Shown here: positions 46,262 to 61,710 of the stretch, one piece after another | Position numbering within the stretch: the stretch's first letter is position 1 | Layout: each line of letters opens with the position of its first letter | Origin: Morella rubra | Lineage: Eukaryota; Streptophyta; Magnoliopsida; Fagales; Myricaceae | Direction of reading: 5' to 3' | Length of the DNA: 64,000 nucleotides | Assembly (NCBI GenBank): GCA_003952965.2 | Contig: RXIC02000145.1 | Location: 1 to 64,000 of the forward strand | Program-made: the position numbers and the translations under genes | Notes under the pieces: generated by a model | The model's database searches: none | Seen by the model: the letters and a program-made list of their open reading frames with translations, nothing else | Told to the model about the DNA's origin: nothing

Positions 46262-47550
46262 ATATATTTTAAAGGGGAACGTATACTTTGCACCCTTGAA
46301 TTATGAGAGTATTTACACTTTGCATCCCCATTTTTCAATTTCGTGACATTGAGCTTATGAACTTTTAAAATTCGTAGATTTGCACCCAATAGCCAAATTA
46401 GCCATTAAATGTGACAGTAAATACACATGTGTCGTCCACATGATTCACTTCAGCTTATTATGCCCATTTTGCCTTTTTGGAGAAAATACGCTTTGCACCC
46501 CCCAACTATGGGAGTATTGACACTTTGCATTTCCATCTTCCAATTTTGTGATATTTTCGTCAATTTGCATCCTGCAAGCGAATTAACTGTTAAATGCGAC
46601 GGTAAATCTATCACATGCAATTCCTCATGGTTCAACAACAACAGCTGAGAAGGGGAAACAAAATACGGAATCTCTTTGCAATTGGAATCATTTCAAATTT
46701 TTTTTTAAAAAAATTGTCAAAGATGAAATCGCTCTAAATTCTAAATATCCATTTTGCTCTTTGGAGAAATACGCTTTGCACCCCCCAACTATGGGAATAT
46801 TGACACTTTGCATTCCATCTTCCAATTTTGTGATATTTTCGTTGATTTGCATCCCACAAGCAAATTAACTATTAAATGCGACGGTAAATCTATCACATTC
46901 AAATCCTCATGGTTCAACAACAACAGAGAAGAGGGAAACAAAACACAGAATCTCTTTGCAATTGGAATCATTTCAAATTTTTTTAAAAAAAAAAGATGAA
47001 ATCGCTCCAAATTCTAAATATCCGACCGATGAACTACAATTTAGTAAACAAATTAGGAAAGAAATAATAAACAAAAAATCAGATTTGAAAAAAAAAAAAT
47101 ACTTCCTAAAATCTTCTGCCTATCAGTGAAACACAATGATTTAAAAAAATTCCTGATTTACATAAGTGAATCATGTGGGCGACACATATTTATTGTCCCA
47201 TTTAACTGTCCATTGGCTTGTGAGGTGCAAATCAACGAAAATGTCACGAAATTAAAAAACGGGGTGCAAAGTGTTAGTACCCTCATAGTTGAGAGTGCAA
47301 AGTATCAGTACCTTCATAGTTAGGATGTAAAGTGTATTTTTTTCAAAGGGCAAAATAGGTATAACAAATGAGAGTAAATCACGTGGACGACATGTGGGTA
47401 TTTATCGTGAGACTTAACGGCTAATTCGGCTTTGGGGTGCAAATCGACGAATTTTAAAAGTTTATGAATTCAATGTCACGAAATAAAAAAATGAGGGTGC
47501 AAAGTGTCAATACCTTCATAGTTCAAGGGTGCAATTTCCTTTCTAAACAT
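46262..47550. mobile_element. Long-inverted-repeat (MULE-like) element with internal tandem duplication
   Basis: The left arm (about 46262-46480) and the right arm (about 47340-47550) are inverted copies. ACTTTGCACCCTTGAATTAT matches, inverted, AGTTCAAGGGTGCAA; both contain TTTCGTGACATTGA and AACTTTTAAAATTCGT blocks. The interior holds two copies of a unit of about 280 bp (46463-46748 and 46749-47024) that itself contains the TTTGCACCCCCCAACTATGG phrase. A neighbouring smaller element of similar style is at about 47605-47925. No coding capacity. Target duplications were not resolved. Confidence 0.6.
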
Positions 47551-47604
47551 CCTTTTTCTATTGCGATTTTTCACAAATCCCAAAAAGTTTCAAAAAATAA
47601 AAAT

Positions 47605-47925
47605 AAAAAAACACTTTGCATCCTAGGTTTAGGGGTAGTGACACTATGCACACCTTTTTTTCTCGCGACGTTGTGGACTTGAATTTTGATTCTAATTGAT
47701 TTGCACCTTCAGTCGAAAATAGCTGTCAAAACAAATGAAAAATTGGACAAGATTACAAATGCAACAGTGGGCATCATGCACTCATTGTCTGTCAATTTTG
47801 ACAAGCAATTTGAACGGAGGGTGTAAACTGAGGAAAACACGAAAAAGAAAAAAAAGTTGTAAATTTCAGGAGCTTAACGTTACAAAAATAAAAGTTGGAG
47901 ATGTAAAGTGTATTTTTCTTAAATT
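47605..47925. mobile_element. Small inverted-repeat element related to its neighbour
   Basis: Ends AAACACTTTGCATCCTAGG and, inverted, AAATACACTTTACATCTCC. Same ACTTTGCATCC-type end as the 46262-47550 element, diverged. Confidence 0.45.
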
Positions 47926-48082
47926 TTAATTATTACAAAAACACGAAAAAAAAATTCTTATCTATGCGTTATATGATATTTATTTTACAAGGACAAGAGT
48001 GAAGAGAAGAAAAGTTTCTACTAAATTTTATCAAATTCTTTAGAGTTTTGGGCGTATTCAAGACTCGTATACAAGTGACTAA

Positions 48083-48299
48083 GCAACCTACCCCTAGGTT
48101 ACCTCAATGGTTGGGACGGCATCGTGCGGATGAGGGGCATGTATCTCAAGTTCAATTCCTTCGAAGATAAACAGAGAGGTTAAGTGAGAGGTCGTAGGTT
48201 GGGAACCACGGGGCTAGCCTCATCAAAATTTACTTGTGGCTTAGGTGAGTTCTTTTCTGTGAGCTCGTTGTAGAGTCTTTTGGTTATCTAAAAAAAATT
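48083..48299 (+). mobile_element. tRNA-derived SINE-like element
   Basis: The head ACCTCAATGGTTGGGACGGC (A-box-like) and AAGTTCAATTCCTTCG (B-box-like) lie about 40 bases apart, as in pol III promoters. A body of about 130 bases follows and ends CTTTTGGTTATCTAAAAAAA. Possible diverged target repeats are AAGCAACCTAC before and GAGCAAACCAG after. About 215 bp, no coding. Confidence 0.6.
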
Positions 48300-49129
48300 G
48301 AGCAAACCAGAGGAGAGATTAAAAAAAGGATAAGATTGTTTCACGGGAATAAAAATTCGATACTGAAGTTCTTGAACATCAAGTAAAGGAAAAATTAAGT
48401 TCCATTGATTAGGAAAAGAGAGGTGAAGGGAAAATAAACTTCGAAAGAACTTTTACCTTTTTTCCAGAAAGTGAGAGACGCAAAAACAGTGTTTGTGATG
48501 ACTGATGCTACGGAAACCCCCTAGGACACACTTTACAGCCCCATTTCACGACGTCCATCGGCTCTGTCAATAGCCGAACTTGAAAGCCCAGAATCTACGA
48601 GGATCACGTGTTGACAAGGAAAAAAGATACTGAGTTAGGCCCATCACATGGAATTTCTTGACATTCCATCTAGAAGACAACATTGACATCAGTCTGCGGA
48701 CCATTTGACCAGCAATTTTTCAAAGAGAAACAGACAACCCCGTCTTTAGGGTTTTCAGTCTCTATTGTAAGCGATTATATCACGAAACTGTTGGCTCGTA
48801 GGACTAAGCGTCTACCACAATGGCCCCCAGTCTGCACGACTTAATTACCATCCTACTGAAAAACTTCTAAGACGTGACAAGTGGTCAAACTACCTTCGTG
48901 CCCCGAGTCCAAAATTTCAACATATTTTAAGCACGAAAGTAAGAGGGGGAAAAAAAACGTACCATTTGGTTTTGGCAAATGTACCATTTGGTTTTGGCAA
49001 GAGTCAGTCACTTCCGGCGGGCGTGAAGGTGATCAAGTCTTTTTGATTATTTAGTAATTCCCAATCCAAGAACCGAGGAAAAAGTTGCAGGCAGTTGTTT
49101 TAGCACCAATCTGCTAAAACGACTGCCTA
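48300..49129. other. Receptor-kinase upstream region
   Basis: Intergenic/promoter sequence. A perfect direct repeat ACCATTTGGTTTTGGCAA occurs twice (about 48961 and 48983). No exon is seen. Confidence 0.5.
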
Positions 49130-52539
<3,410 letters not shown>

Positions 52540-53532
52540 GATTTCAACGTTCTGGACAGAAATCTGTTCATGGTACAAGCCATATTCTACATCATTCGAC
52601 ACCAAGCGGAGACCGACAGAAATCAATAATTACTCTCAGTAATGGAGAAGAAACAAGCCCCTTCATTATTTGGCAGGATAATACTCTCATGTTGATGATC
52701 TTCTCTCAACATTAAAGGAGTTATGCAATCATTTCTAACCATCTGTAGGTTATTTAAATCCAAGCCATGCTATTTAAATCCAAGTCATCTGGTTGACTGG
52801 TACATGGACTGAACAACTTGCCAGTTCGTCATATTTCCTCGAACCAGACATTAACGCCGCTTCAAAGATTTAGCGAAACAGGAAGCCCACCGTTGAAAAG
52901 TTTTCCTGCAATTCGGTACCCATGAATCATGATTGTTTTGCGTAATCCTTGCGTCCACAGGGAACCATATAAACTGTTTTTTATTTTATTGAAGATATTA
53001 CGATGTAGTCAGTAGGTTTGGCACGAGAACAATATGGTCTCTCGCTTAGAAGAAAACCCCGAGTATACATTTCAACTTCCCAAAGTTTTGTTCTGTTTTT
53101 TTATTTTTTCCCCCCCTCATTCGGAGTACAACCTGCAGCTTCAGACCATTCAACCAAAGAACATGTCAGCTTCCAGCTATAAATGAAGAACAATCCTAGA
53201 TTTTAAAAAGTTGTCAAGGAAAGCCAAAATGAAAGAACCAAAAGATACAAAGAGTCCAGAAGGAAATATCTCAACCTAACTCCCATATGAGAAGTAGTCA
53301 TTCATTGTATCCAATTTCTTACATCACTTTAAAAGCCTAACAAAACAGATTCTGAATCTACTGCAAAAAGTTGCAACAGGAATTTGTGAGATCCAAGTCC
53401 TTAAACAGCAACATTCTACCTGGACGACCAATACGTTATCATCCACTATGTATAAGCGACACATAAAGAAAGAGGTAAAATGAACAAAGTGAATCAGAAC
53501 AAAATTGAGGACACTTTAGCACTGACAGAGTT
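52540..53532. other. 3' flanks of the receptor kinase and plastid-protein genes
   Basis: Convergent 3' ends; the receptor-kinase 3' UTR is probably in the first 200 bases. No coding sequence is recognised. Confidence 0.45.
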
Positions 53533-55151
53533 CTACTGCTTCTCAGGCTGCTCTGGCTCTTCCTTTTCAGGATCTTCCTCCTCTTCCTCTTTTTTTTCTT
53601 CCTCTTCCTCATCTTCTTCTGGAGGATCATATGGCAATGGAGGTGGTAATGGTGTTTTCATAGGGCTAAACTGGGGGAATATATCAGGTCTACGCCCAGG
53701 CTTTGGCCTCTCCCACTCCTGCCGTGCACATCGAAGTACATTATTTGTCAGAAAAGCACAGACAAAAATAGTCATGATGAAAAGCATAGAACAACGCCAA
53801 GAAGTTTCTAAAAAAAGTTATATGCTAGAGGAAGTTCACACTACATAACCTCCACAGTTCATTTAATAATCCGCTTTTCTTCAAAAGGATGAGAGCCACC
53901 AATTGTCCAAAGATGAAGAGCTAATCTACTTCATAAAAGCAGTAGGCACTAATACTAAAAAACCAGTGACAGTCAAATGAGGCATTGCAACATTAGACAA
54001 CAATTTTATGTGATTGACTTAGAATGTTTGAGCTCCAAGATCGCCCAAGTAGTAAGAGTGGGGACTAGATTCTCTTAAAAATTGCATAATCACATGATGT
54101 TTACCAATCCCTCTGAACATTCAGACATTTATTAGTCCCATATGGAGCAGATTTTTCTGTGAAAAAGCTCAGGTTGCAACTTTGAATCTAGCCCGCCAGA
54201 TTTGTTTGGCACAGCTTCCAAGACGTGTCCATGAAAAAGGAAAGAAAATCAACATTTTACCTAGAAACTACTTGATATTAAGCAGCTTATGCAGGCGTTG
54301 ATACAAGAATATACACTTGAGCTACAAATCTCAGAATTGTTGCTTCTAAAGGATGCCACAGGTTTATGATTAAGGAATCTTTAAAGATTCAAGTGTTTAG
54401 CAGAGAATTAAAATGGAAATGTGCAAAGATAGAAAAAGCCATAGAACATCTTAATGAGTATTTTCACCCACATGTGCATTTGTAAGAAAATGGACATTCT
54501 TTCACTGAATTTCAGTTTAGTTTATTTAGTTACTCAGACAAGCATCACTAAGATGCTTCATAGCTATGGACTAGTAGTAGTACGACAAAAACGCAGGAAC
54601 ATAGCAGGATTATACATCTCCCAGTCAAATCAATCCCCTAAGCATACTTTTCATAAAATAGCGTTTGCTATAATCTAAGAACACATTGAGTTTGGTTGAT
54701 TTTGCCAACTAGTTCTGCATTACTATCTATAGTCAGCACAAGCACCAAAACCCACAGTAATTTCGGATGGATTACTAAAGAAAATCAATCATAAAAAGAA
54801 GGAATTCATAAAACCATAAAGAATTGGAGAGAGAGAGAGAAATACGATGGGGAAATCGAGAGGGTTGCGGCGGGTGAGTTTCTCTTCCTCGGGGGCCATA
54901 CGAACCACCTGCAGCTTCTTCGCCCTACCACTGCTACTTGAAACCATTCGAGGAGAATCAAACATCGGAAAGGAGACCATCGAGCATCTGGGGCGAACGA
55001 GACGGCATGTGTGGCTCGTAGCCGAAGAAGAAGAAGAAGAAGGAGGAGGAGGAGGAGGAGGAGTTAAGGATGTGTGTGTTGCTGATGATGCAGGAGAGGG
55101 AAGAAAAGTTAGGGCTTTCGAGGTCGGAGTAAAGAGGCAAATCGAAGCCAT
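53533..55151 (-). CDS. Plastid-type acidic proline-rich protein, two exons
   Basis: Exon 1 (55151-54846) encodes MASICLFTPTSKALTFLP and a Ser/Thr/Pro-rich leader typical of a chloroplast transit peptide. A core follows: VSFPMFDSPRMVSSSSGRAK, KLQVVRMAPEEEKLTRRN, PLDFPI. After ATC/GTATTT, exon 2 (53718-53533) reads EWERPKPGRRPDIFPQFSPM, KTPLPPPLPYDPPEEDEEEE and an almost pure Glu/Lys tail ending PEQPEKQ plus stop. It is 163 residues, and the join gives the run NPLDFPI-EWERPKPGRRPD. I recall similar plant proteins but no name or function. The acidic tail might bind basic proteins or metals (inference). The 1.1-kb intron contains the source copy of the sequence repeated at 63836-64000. Confidence 0.75.
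54444..54608. repeat. Source copy of a 165-bp sequence repeated at the window's right edge
   Basis: Identical to 63836-64000 at all but one position (T at 54451, C at 63843), same orientation, offset 9392. It lies inside the intron of the plastid-type protein gene. Confidence 0.95.
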
Positions 55152-56490
55152 CAGTTTCTTCTCTACCCCTATCTACCTAGCCAGCAGCACTTCCTCTGTA
55201 TAAATAAAGATACTCCGACTCGGAGGAACAAGGCCAACCGCCTCTCTGCCGTTGATTTGCTCCTATTTCCGGACCCAAATCATACCATTTTCTTGTTTCT
55301 TTGTTTTTTTCTTTTTCTTTTTCTTTTTCCGGCCCAAACTGAAGCTCCCTCAACCACAGGCAATGCACAAAGATAAGGTCAAAATGAGCGCAAAAGCCCA
55401 AACCCAATTTTCTCCCCCGACTCTCACCCAAACAAACGAGAAAAATCACCTCAAACTGACGTCATAAATTATAATATTTATTCTTAATACAACGACCAAT
55501 AAAACCGTCATAATAGACGTTTTGTTTCCGTTATGTTTTGGCATTACAAGGTGGATTTCTTAATCGATCATGTCGCAATAATAAAGCAATTATAGCCGAC
55601 GCTACAACTCACGTCTTCCACCTGTTCGTTTAAGATGCCGCTTTCTCTTGCCTAACGACGGGATTTTTTCGCTTTGTAGTGCATGATCTGTGAGTCCATC
55701 TCTGAGTTCGTGCAAAATCCTTGTTGTTAAACCTTAGTAACGGTTCATAAAAAATCTCAAACTATTTCGTTAAATTTAATTCGATGTGCCTAATGCACCA
55801 CTTTGAATAGCTTGGAGTAAAAACTCACGCCACTCAATGCACAAACTCAATAGAAGTAACGCTACAATCACAAACTACACCTGCAGAACTGTTAAACCGT
55901 GGAGAAAGGCAGGCTATAGCGGCTAACTAAAAAATGGCCTTGAACAAGATAGCAAATTTAATAGTTCTTTCCATAGCTCCTTTTGCATCTACAGTGTAAC
56001 AGTGAACAGGGACTCATTTGATCAGTGTAAAGCTTCCTTGATGTCTATCGATTAAAAGAAACCATTGGGGCTTCAACAGGTTAGGAGGATCTGCAGAGTG
56101 CAGTGAATCATAAAACTGTACTGCAGATGTTCGATCAATTATACATGTTCCAAGCAAGGGATTTTAGCAAATTCCAACATTAAACCATTCAAAGGGGAAA
56201 AGAAAATTGCGTAGGTATTCCAAGTCCAGTTAAAACTTTCAACTGGTTCATCCCCCCAACACAAAATAGAGCAGCTGTCAGATGCTTCGACCGTAATTTG
56301 AACATGCTCTCACCCCTTCGATCCTACAAAGATGTATGATTTAAACGAGATAAGAAGTTTGATAGCTTATCAAGCACCAAACTAGATTGAGTCAAGTGTT
56401 TAAAGATGATTAAGCAAAGTTAACATAGAGCAGCTCAGTTGGAAACCGTGAAAATTTTCAAGCTTTAGCGCTTCACTTCCCATTGCGCTT
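55152..56490. other. Plastid-protein promoter and spacer
   Basis: Promoter side of the minus-strand gene up to about 55450, then intergenic sequence. No exon is seen. Confidence 0.45.
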
Positions 56491-59195
56491 TCATGCTAGC
56501 AATGATTTAGACCTCGAAGACACATTTCCTTCATCCTCACTATCATCACTATCTAGGACAACTATTGATTTAGATATTGGTGATTCATCTGTTTTCTGTT
56601 GTTTGATCCCCTCCTCAATCTTCATATTGTCGTCATGATTCAACTTCTGCTTGTCATCAAACCAGCAATCCTGTTCCATATATGGGGCCTCAGATGGATC
56701 TTCAGAGAGCTCCTGGGAGTGTGACAGCAACTGTCCATTAACTTCATTTTTTACTTGCAGTTGAGCCACCAGCTATAGCTTTCAACCAATCTTACCCTTC
56801 TTGACTCAAATGTGAACTACTAATCCAGGCTTTGCCTTTGCTTTCATGATGGTCCCCAGCCCTAGACACATTTGAGGGCATAGACAAACCCACGGAAGGG
56901 ATTTTAGGGTGCAGAAATAACGTCTTGTGAACTGGAACCATATTTTCCTTGTTATCCTTTTACTGTGTGGTGGGCCTCTGAACCCCAATGAAAGGCAACA
57001 GAACGCAGCTTCTTACAATTTGCATTATCATAACCATTGCCCACTCTACTGATGAAATCGTTATGAGGTTGTTCCATAAAGTTAATAGCTGGAGGAATCC
57101 ATGAAGCCTCACAAGACACGTTAGTATGAAACTTAGAAGAGGTAATAACATTTTCCTGTTTCTCATTGCTACCATCACTTATTTGGCATTTATCTGAAGA
57201 TCCCAGTGACTGCTTATTGCCAACGATTAGCTTCTTCGATGATCTTATGTTTATGCCGTTGCTTGTTGATTCACAATTCTGTTCTCAATGATGATAAGGG
57301 TTGCCAGCCTTTGGCAATGATGACCCCACAGAAGTGAATGAAGGCTCCCAAGGGTCAGTTGACAGACAGCAATTTGGTGCCAGATCCTCCTTGCCACTGC
57401 CATTTCTCTTTTGCAATTGACCAAATGTTTCCAGAGATAATTTCCGCCCGGCTCCACATTGCTTATCCTGACTCTGGTTGTACTCATCATTTATGCATTT
57501 GGACCCTTTGTCAGCTCCCCCAGTTTCCATTTGCTTCTTGCAATTAGAAACTAACTTGTGTTCATTATGCAGCTCGTCCACTTTATCAGCATCAGTCCTT
57601 TCTGGGTTAAGCATGAGGAGTCCAGTGATAAATTCCCATTCACTAGATGTCTTAACTCACTCCCACTTGTTTTTACTTCCAACTGCTATAAGACATTGAC
57701 AAGTGAAGAAACCAATGAGGAGACAAAAAAAGCGCTTCGACTTTTTTCATTTGGGTGGGGCGATGAAAGAGAGATAATTCAAAACAACCGTATGCTAATA
57801 CAACGATTGTATTTGTTTTACTCCCAATGCTTATACTGCCACAAGCCTCCGCACTAGTTCCTGCCTTGGCATATTTCTCAGGCATCAATCGAGCTTTTAG
57901 GTCAAAAGCATGTCTGTCATATTTGTACTCCCTACTCTGCACATCTATCCAAATATTATCAAGAAATCATCTTTAGACAACACCTACAGCTCCAACAATT
58001 TGTGAGCATATCCACTCACGCTTCACACATTAAACCATCATCAGGATTCAGCTCACTCAATAACAACCCGATGTTTGTAAACACAGAAGAAATGTTTAGT
58101 GATGGAGTAAGCCAGTAACTCCTGCTTACACCATACTTCCCAACAGTATCTCACCAGTTAAACATCTCACTGAATGAGGATAAAAGAAAGGTCAAAATTC
58201 TTGTCTTCCAAAATTATAAAAGTCACCCTCTGACCATTCTCCCATGAAGTGTTATTTCCAGAACCCAAAGGTGCAGTTCCCATAAGGAATCGAGATTATG
58301 GTTTTTACTACGAATTTAACATACTAATCTCAAGTCGAACTAATCAATTATTAGAACTTAAATATCAAGATGCAGCTTCTTGTAACAGGAATTACAAGAT
58401 TACAACATCAGAAATGAATCGACACAGCTCACATTTGTCCTGCAATCAACTATAGTAGAATCTAGACATTGTTAATAAAAAATCACAAACATCGAACTTG
58501 TTCCAACCCAGCTATAATCGCAAAGCCTCCTGAGAAATTATCGACACATGCCAATAAGAAACATCGTAATAGTCAATTTTGTGTTTTCAAGGTAGTTCAC
58601 ATAATGAATGAATCACACAGCTAAAATACACGCAACGAACCACAAATCGGCTGGTACAATCTTAACAGGAAATTACCAAAAGCTCATCTTTGGGGAAAGA
58701 TTAAGAATGTTCAGGCAAATGCGGCCTCCGTTATCGATATAAGGGTGACAGATAGGCGAGGCAAATGTTACACTTGGAGGCTGAAATGGGTACCTGCAAT
58801 TAACGACCACAATTGTCAGTGAACATTGTACCCAAAATAAGATAACAGAACCCATAGTTAGATAGACTTCGGACAAACCTTTCCGGTATGTTAATCTTAA
58901 TGTGAAAGACACCGTCGGCATACACAGTCCCTTCCGGACCTCTAAGCACTTAAAGAACAACCGCCACAAAACAAACCCCAAAAAAGGAAGAGTCATATGA
59001 GAAATCAGAAGACGAGAATAAACAAGGACTTGGAAATGATAATTTTAGTAGGATATGACTTACGGGCATCGATGGTAGACAAGGAGGAGGAGGAGCAGAG
59101 GGCGGAGTCGGGGGGTAAGGAGAGGGAGGAGGGTCGGTGAGGAGGAGCTTGTGCTCCTTTTGCATTCCCAGGTTGAGCCACGCGGCCTGAGCCAT
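56491..59195 (-). pseudogene. UBC37: UBC37-like ubiquitin-conjugating E2, broken
   Basis: Minus-strand pieces in order: MAQAAWLNLGMQKEHKLLLT (59195 onward, exon to 59064), [20 protein letters not shown] (58948-58879), [20 protein letters not shown] and [15 protein letters not shown] (58793-58677; the Cys of GRICL is the E2 active site), [20 protein letters not shown] and [10 protein letters not shown] (58121-58020), SREYKYDRHAFDLKARLMPE and KYAKAG (about 57955-57870). An extended tail follows (KLSLETFGQLQKRNGSG, STDPWEPSFTSVGSSLPKAG, ISKSIVVLDSDDSEDEG) to 56491. This matches the plant UBC37-type E2 with a long C-terminus. Damage: exon 1 changes frame after LLLTDPPP; exon 4 ends in a phase that does not fit exon 5; the tail switches frame at least twice, and after GSKTNT (near 57830) about 120 bases look unrelated. 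The exon 3 donor also appears displaced. An active parent presumably exists elsewhere. Not functional as read, barring sequence errors. Confidence 0.75.
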
Positions 59196-59442
59196 TTCGG
59201 CCTTTGGGTCTTCGCCGCTCTGGCAACTTGCTGCTCGCTGACGGGTTCTCTCTCGGGGTTCTGAAATTTGGGAAAACGATTCTCGATAAAAAGCGCGGGT
59301 GATTTGGATGAATGTGCACCGTTGATCTTTGGTCCTTATTCTGCACTAAGAAGTCCTTGCAACGGTGGAGATATTGTGATAGCTTTGGAAAGGGTGGCCT
59401 ATGCAGAGCGGTGGCGAATTACAAAAGACGGTAAAAGACAAT

Positions 59443-59449
59443 GTTGAGA

Positions 59450-59482
<33 letters not shown>

Positions 59483-59522
59483 ACCTTAATCTGGCGCCTT
59501 AGACCAACTCGGCCATCCCAAC
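59443..59522 (-). tRNA. tRNA-Leu (UAA)
   Basis: The minus strand folds as a class II tRNA. Acceptor GTTGGGA pairs with TCTCAAC (one G-U), D-arm GGCCGAGTTGGTCTAAGGC, anticodon loop GATTAAG (anticodon TAA) on stem CCAGA/TCTGG, a long variable arm (TCCGAAAGGGC region), T-loop GTTCAAATC. 80 bases, CCA not encoded, no intron. It looks intact and of nuclear type. Confidence 0.95.
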
Positions 59523-60317
59523 TGCTGTGACATTCTTTACAAATTTAAAAGATATAGATAAAACTATGTCTTATTGATTCTAATCTCCCATAGAATGAAT
59601 CAGAATACTTACTTACCGATTAAATTCCTCTCTAAGTTCTTACTAAATTGAACCATCCAATTTGAGTAAAGAAATGCACAATATGTAGATAGTGTAATAT
59701 TTAATGTTGATGGAATTTAATTGTCCAATTTAAAAAAAAGAAAGAAATACAACATGGGGCCTTACAACATTTTAATGTTGTTTGTATTAATAAGCTGACA
59801 CTACGAGACATACATCATTCATTACTAATATTATTAATTATCGGATAGTGTGACTCTATAACATTCAATACTTGTTGTGTCTATTTTTTCTTAAATTTGA
59901 CAATTCAATTTAAGTAAGAAATTGATTTTACTGCAACGATCTCAAAGGGAGCCCTCAATCGCCCTATAAATTGTAAGGAAATGTTTTTTAGCCCTCCCAA
60001 TGCAAAGGCAAAAATTATTATGCAATTGAAATTCCCTTAAGTTCTATCCTAACTTTTCATTAGTTATGTTTATCCATTCATAGTGGAAGAGCCAAGTAGA
60101 AGAAGACGTAAATAAAACATGACAAGTGAGGGATTAATTTAGCTGCAAAGATTGTAAATCAAGGAAAAGGAAGAATGAGACCATAATTTGGAACTCAGCA
60201 CGATAGAGACTTAAATGGTAATTTATGAGAAAAATATAATTAAAATAGTAAAATTTATCTATTCTTATTAACTTAAACTTTTAGAATAAATAATAGATTT
60301 TTATGTTACATAGTAAG
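59523..60317. other. AT-rich intergenic spacer
   Basis: No exon or clear element recognised. A TTAATGTT-type sequence is repeated loosely around 59700-59790. Confidence 0.45.
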
Positions 60318-60509
60318 GGGGCGTTTGTTTGCCCAATTATTTGGAGGTTCAAAATTTCCACCATACTAAACACATTTCACAAATCCTAATAAACTTCACA
60401 CTTTTACACATATACTTTACACTTTTCACAAACTCCAATAAACTTCAACATTTAAAAGATTTTCAAAATTTTAAGAATATTCCTCAAAATTACGGTAAAC
60501 AAACGCCCC
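60318..60509. mobile_element. MITE with GGGGCGTTTGTTTG ends
   Basis: Terminal repeats GGGGCGTTTGTTTG and AAACAAACGCCCC. The interior CACTTTTCACAAACTCCAAT corresponds to the reverse of the 37897 element, so same family, opposite orientation. Confidence 0.75.
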
Positions 60510-61710
60510 AAAGAAAACAACTATCCACACTAAACTTTCCGAACAAACACACCCAAAGATAGGCATTTTGGAATCGAAAGTGAACCCATCCTCGTAGGAG
60601 GTGAGTGATGGGTTTGACGGGAGCATTTCCACATTGAACTCAGTATATATACCTGTTTTTGTTTTTAGTGCAAACTTTATTCCACTTTCTTCCTGTTCGA
60701 AGTGATGCGATAAATACTATGCGACCTATGAAATCATAACCAATTAACTCAAAATTTTTTGGAGTAAAAAGAGTACTTTGATTATTCCTTGTCGTCTCCT
60801 CGGGCCAATCTATTCCTTACCCAATTCAAATTCAATTTTCCCTCCCTTCAGAATTCAATATCCAACTCCAATGTACCTACCGACGACCCAAACCCATTTT
60901 TAATAAGTGGACTCGTGACTCGTCTGCTAACTTAAAGAATAACACGTGGGCTCCACCCAAAAGAGCCACATCATGATCTACGGTCTCAGAGCCCCGCGAT
61001 CCACTGAGCCAAGGCCATGGCTGATGGCACCTCGCGACGTGGGGGCCAACACTTCCTGCTGGAGCCAGAGACGGCGCCTCCTTTTTGACACTATACCAAA
61101 CATACAAAGCTTGGCCACTGACCGGTTCAGACCATAAGCTCGAGCACCAGAAGTCATGCGCGCCTGGACTCACGCGCAAATTGTACGAGCGTGGTCCTGC
61201 GGATCCCGTTTCAAAGGGGATAAGTTAAGGAGACGCGGCCTTAGTTAGAGCTATGTAGGAAAAACACCTGGACCCCGCCACCCGTCAGCTGCCTCCTCCT
61301 CCATTGATGAGTGCGAAACACGCGCAGATACCCTGCCTCCTACGTGCATACCTTACCTTACCTTGCGTGCCTTCAGAAATGCACCCCCCCGGGTCTTTCT
61401 TTTTCAAAGATTCAAAATCATTTTCATAATCTCCTTTTCCTCCTCTTCTCCCACGTACGGCTCGCTTAAACAGGGAAAAAAAAAAGGATCTTCAGAAAAA
61501 TATCCTTCAACCATAATCTCACACAGAGCTTCTCGCAAGAGCTCTTTATATTTCGGACGAGTGCTGAAATCTTCTACTTTGAAATTTAAAAAATACGCAA
61601 CTTGTGTTTGTTTTGGGGAAGCTTTGCTCGTTGAGGCTCCGGCCGGCGGAGTTGTGATTTGGGGGAAGCGAAGACGTTCAGATTTGATCGTAGAGAGTTT
61701 TTAGAGGAAG
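60510..61710. promoter_or_regulatory. Kinesin-13 promoter and 5' UTR region
   Basis: GC-richer sequence leading into the kinesin-13 start. No gene is recognised. GCACCCCCCCGGGTC at 61381-61395 is a short C7G3 tract whose left neighbour (61369-61390) has a near-copy at 63814-63835. Confidence 0.4.

Noticed and set aside
60877-61179. 100-codon minus frame upstream of kinesin-13
   Set aside because: It lies in the promoter region; no homology or splice context.
61363-61704. 113-codon plus frame just before the kinesin-13 start
   Set aside because: It overlaps the expected 5' UTR and has low-complexity composition; treated as untranslated leader.
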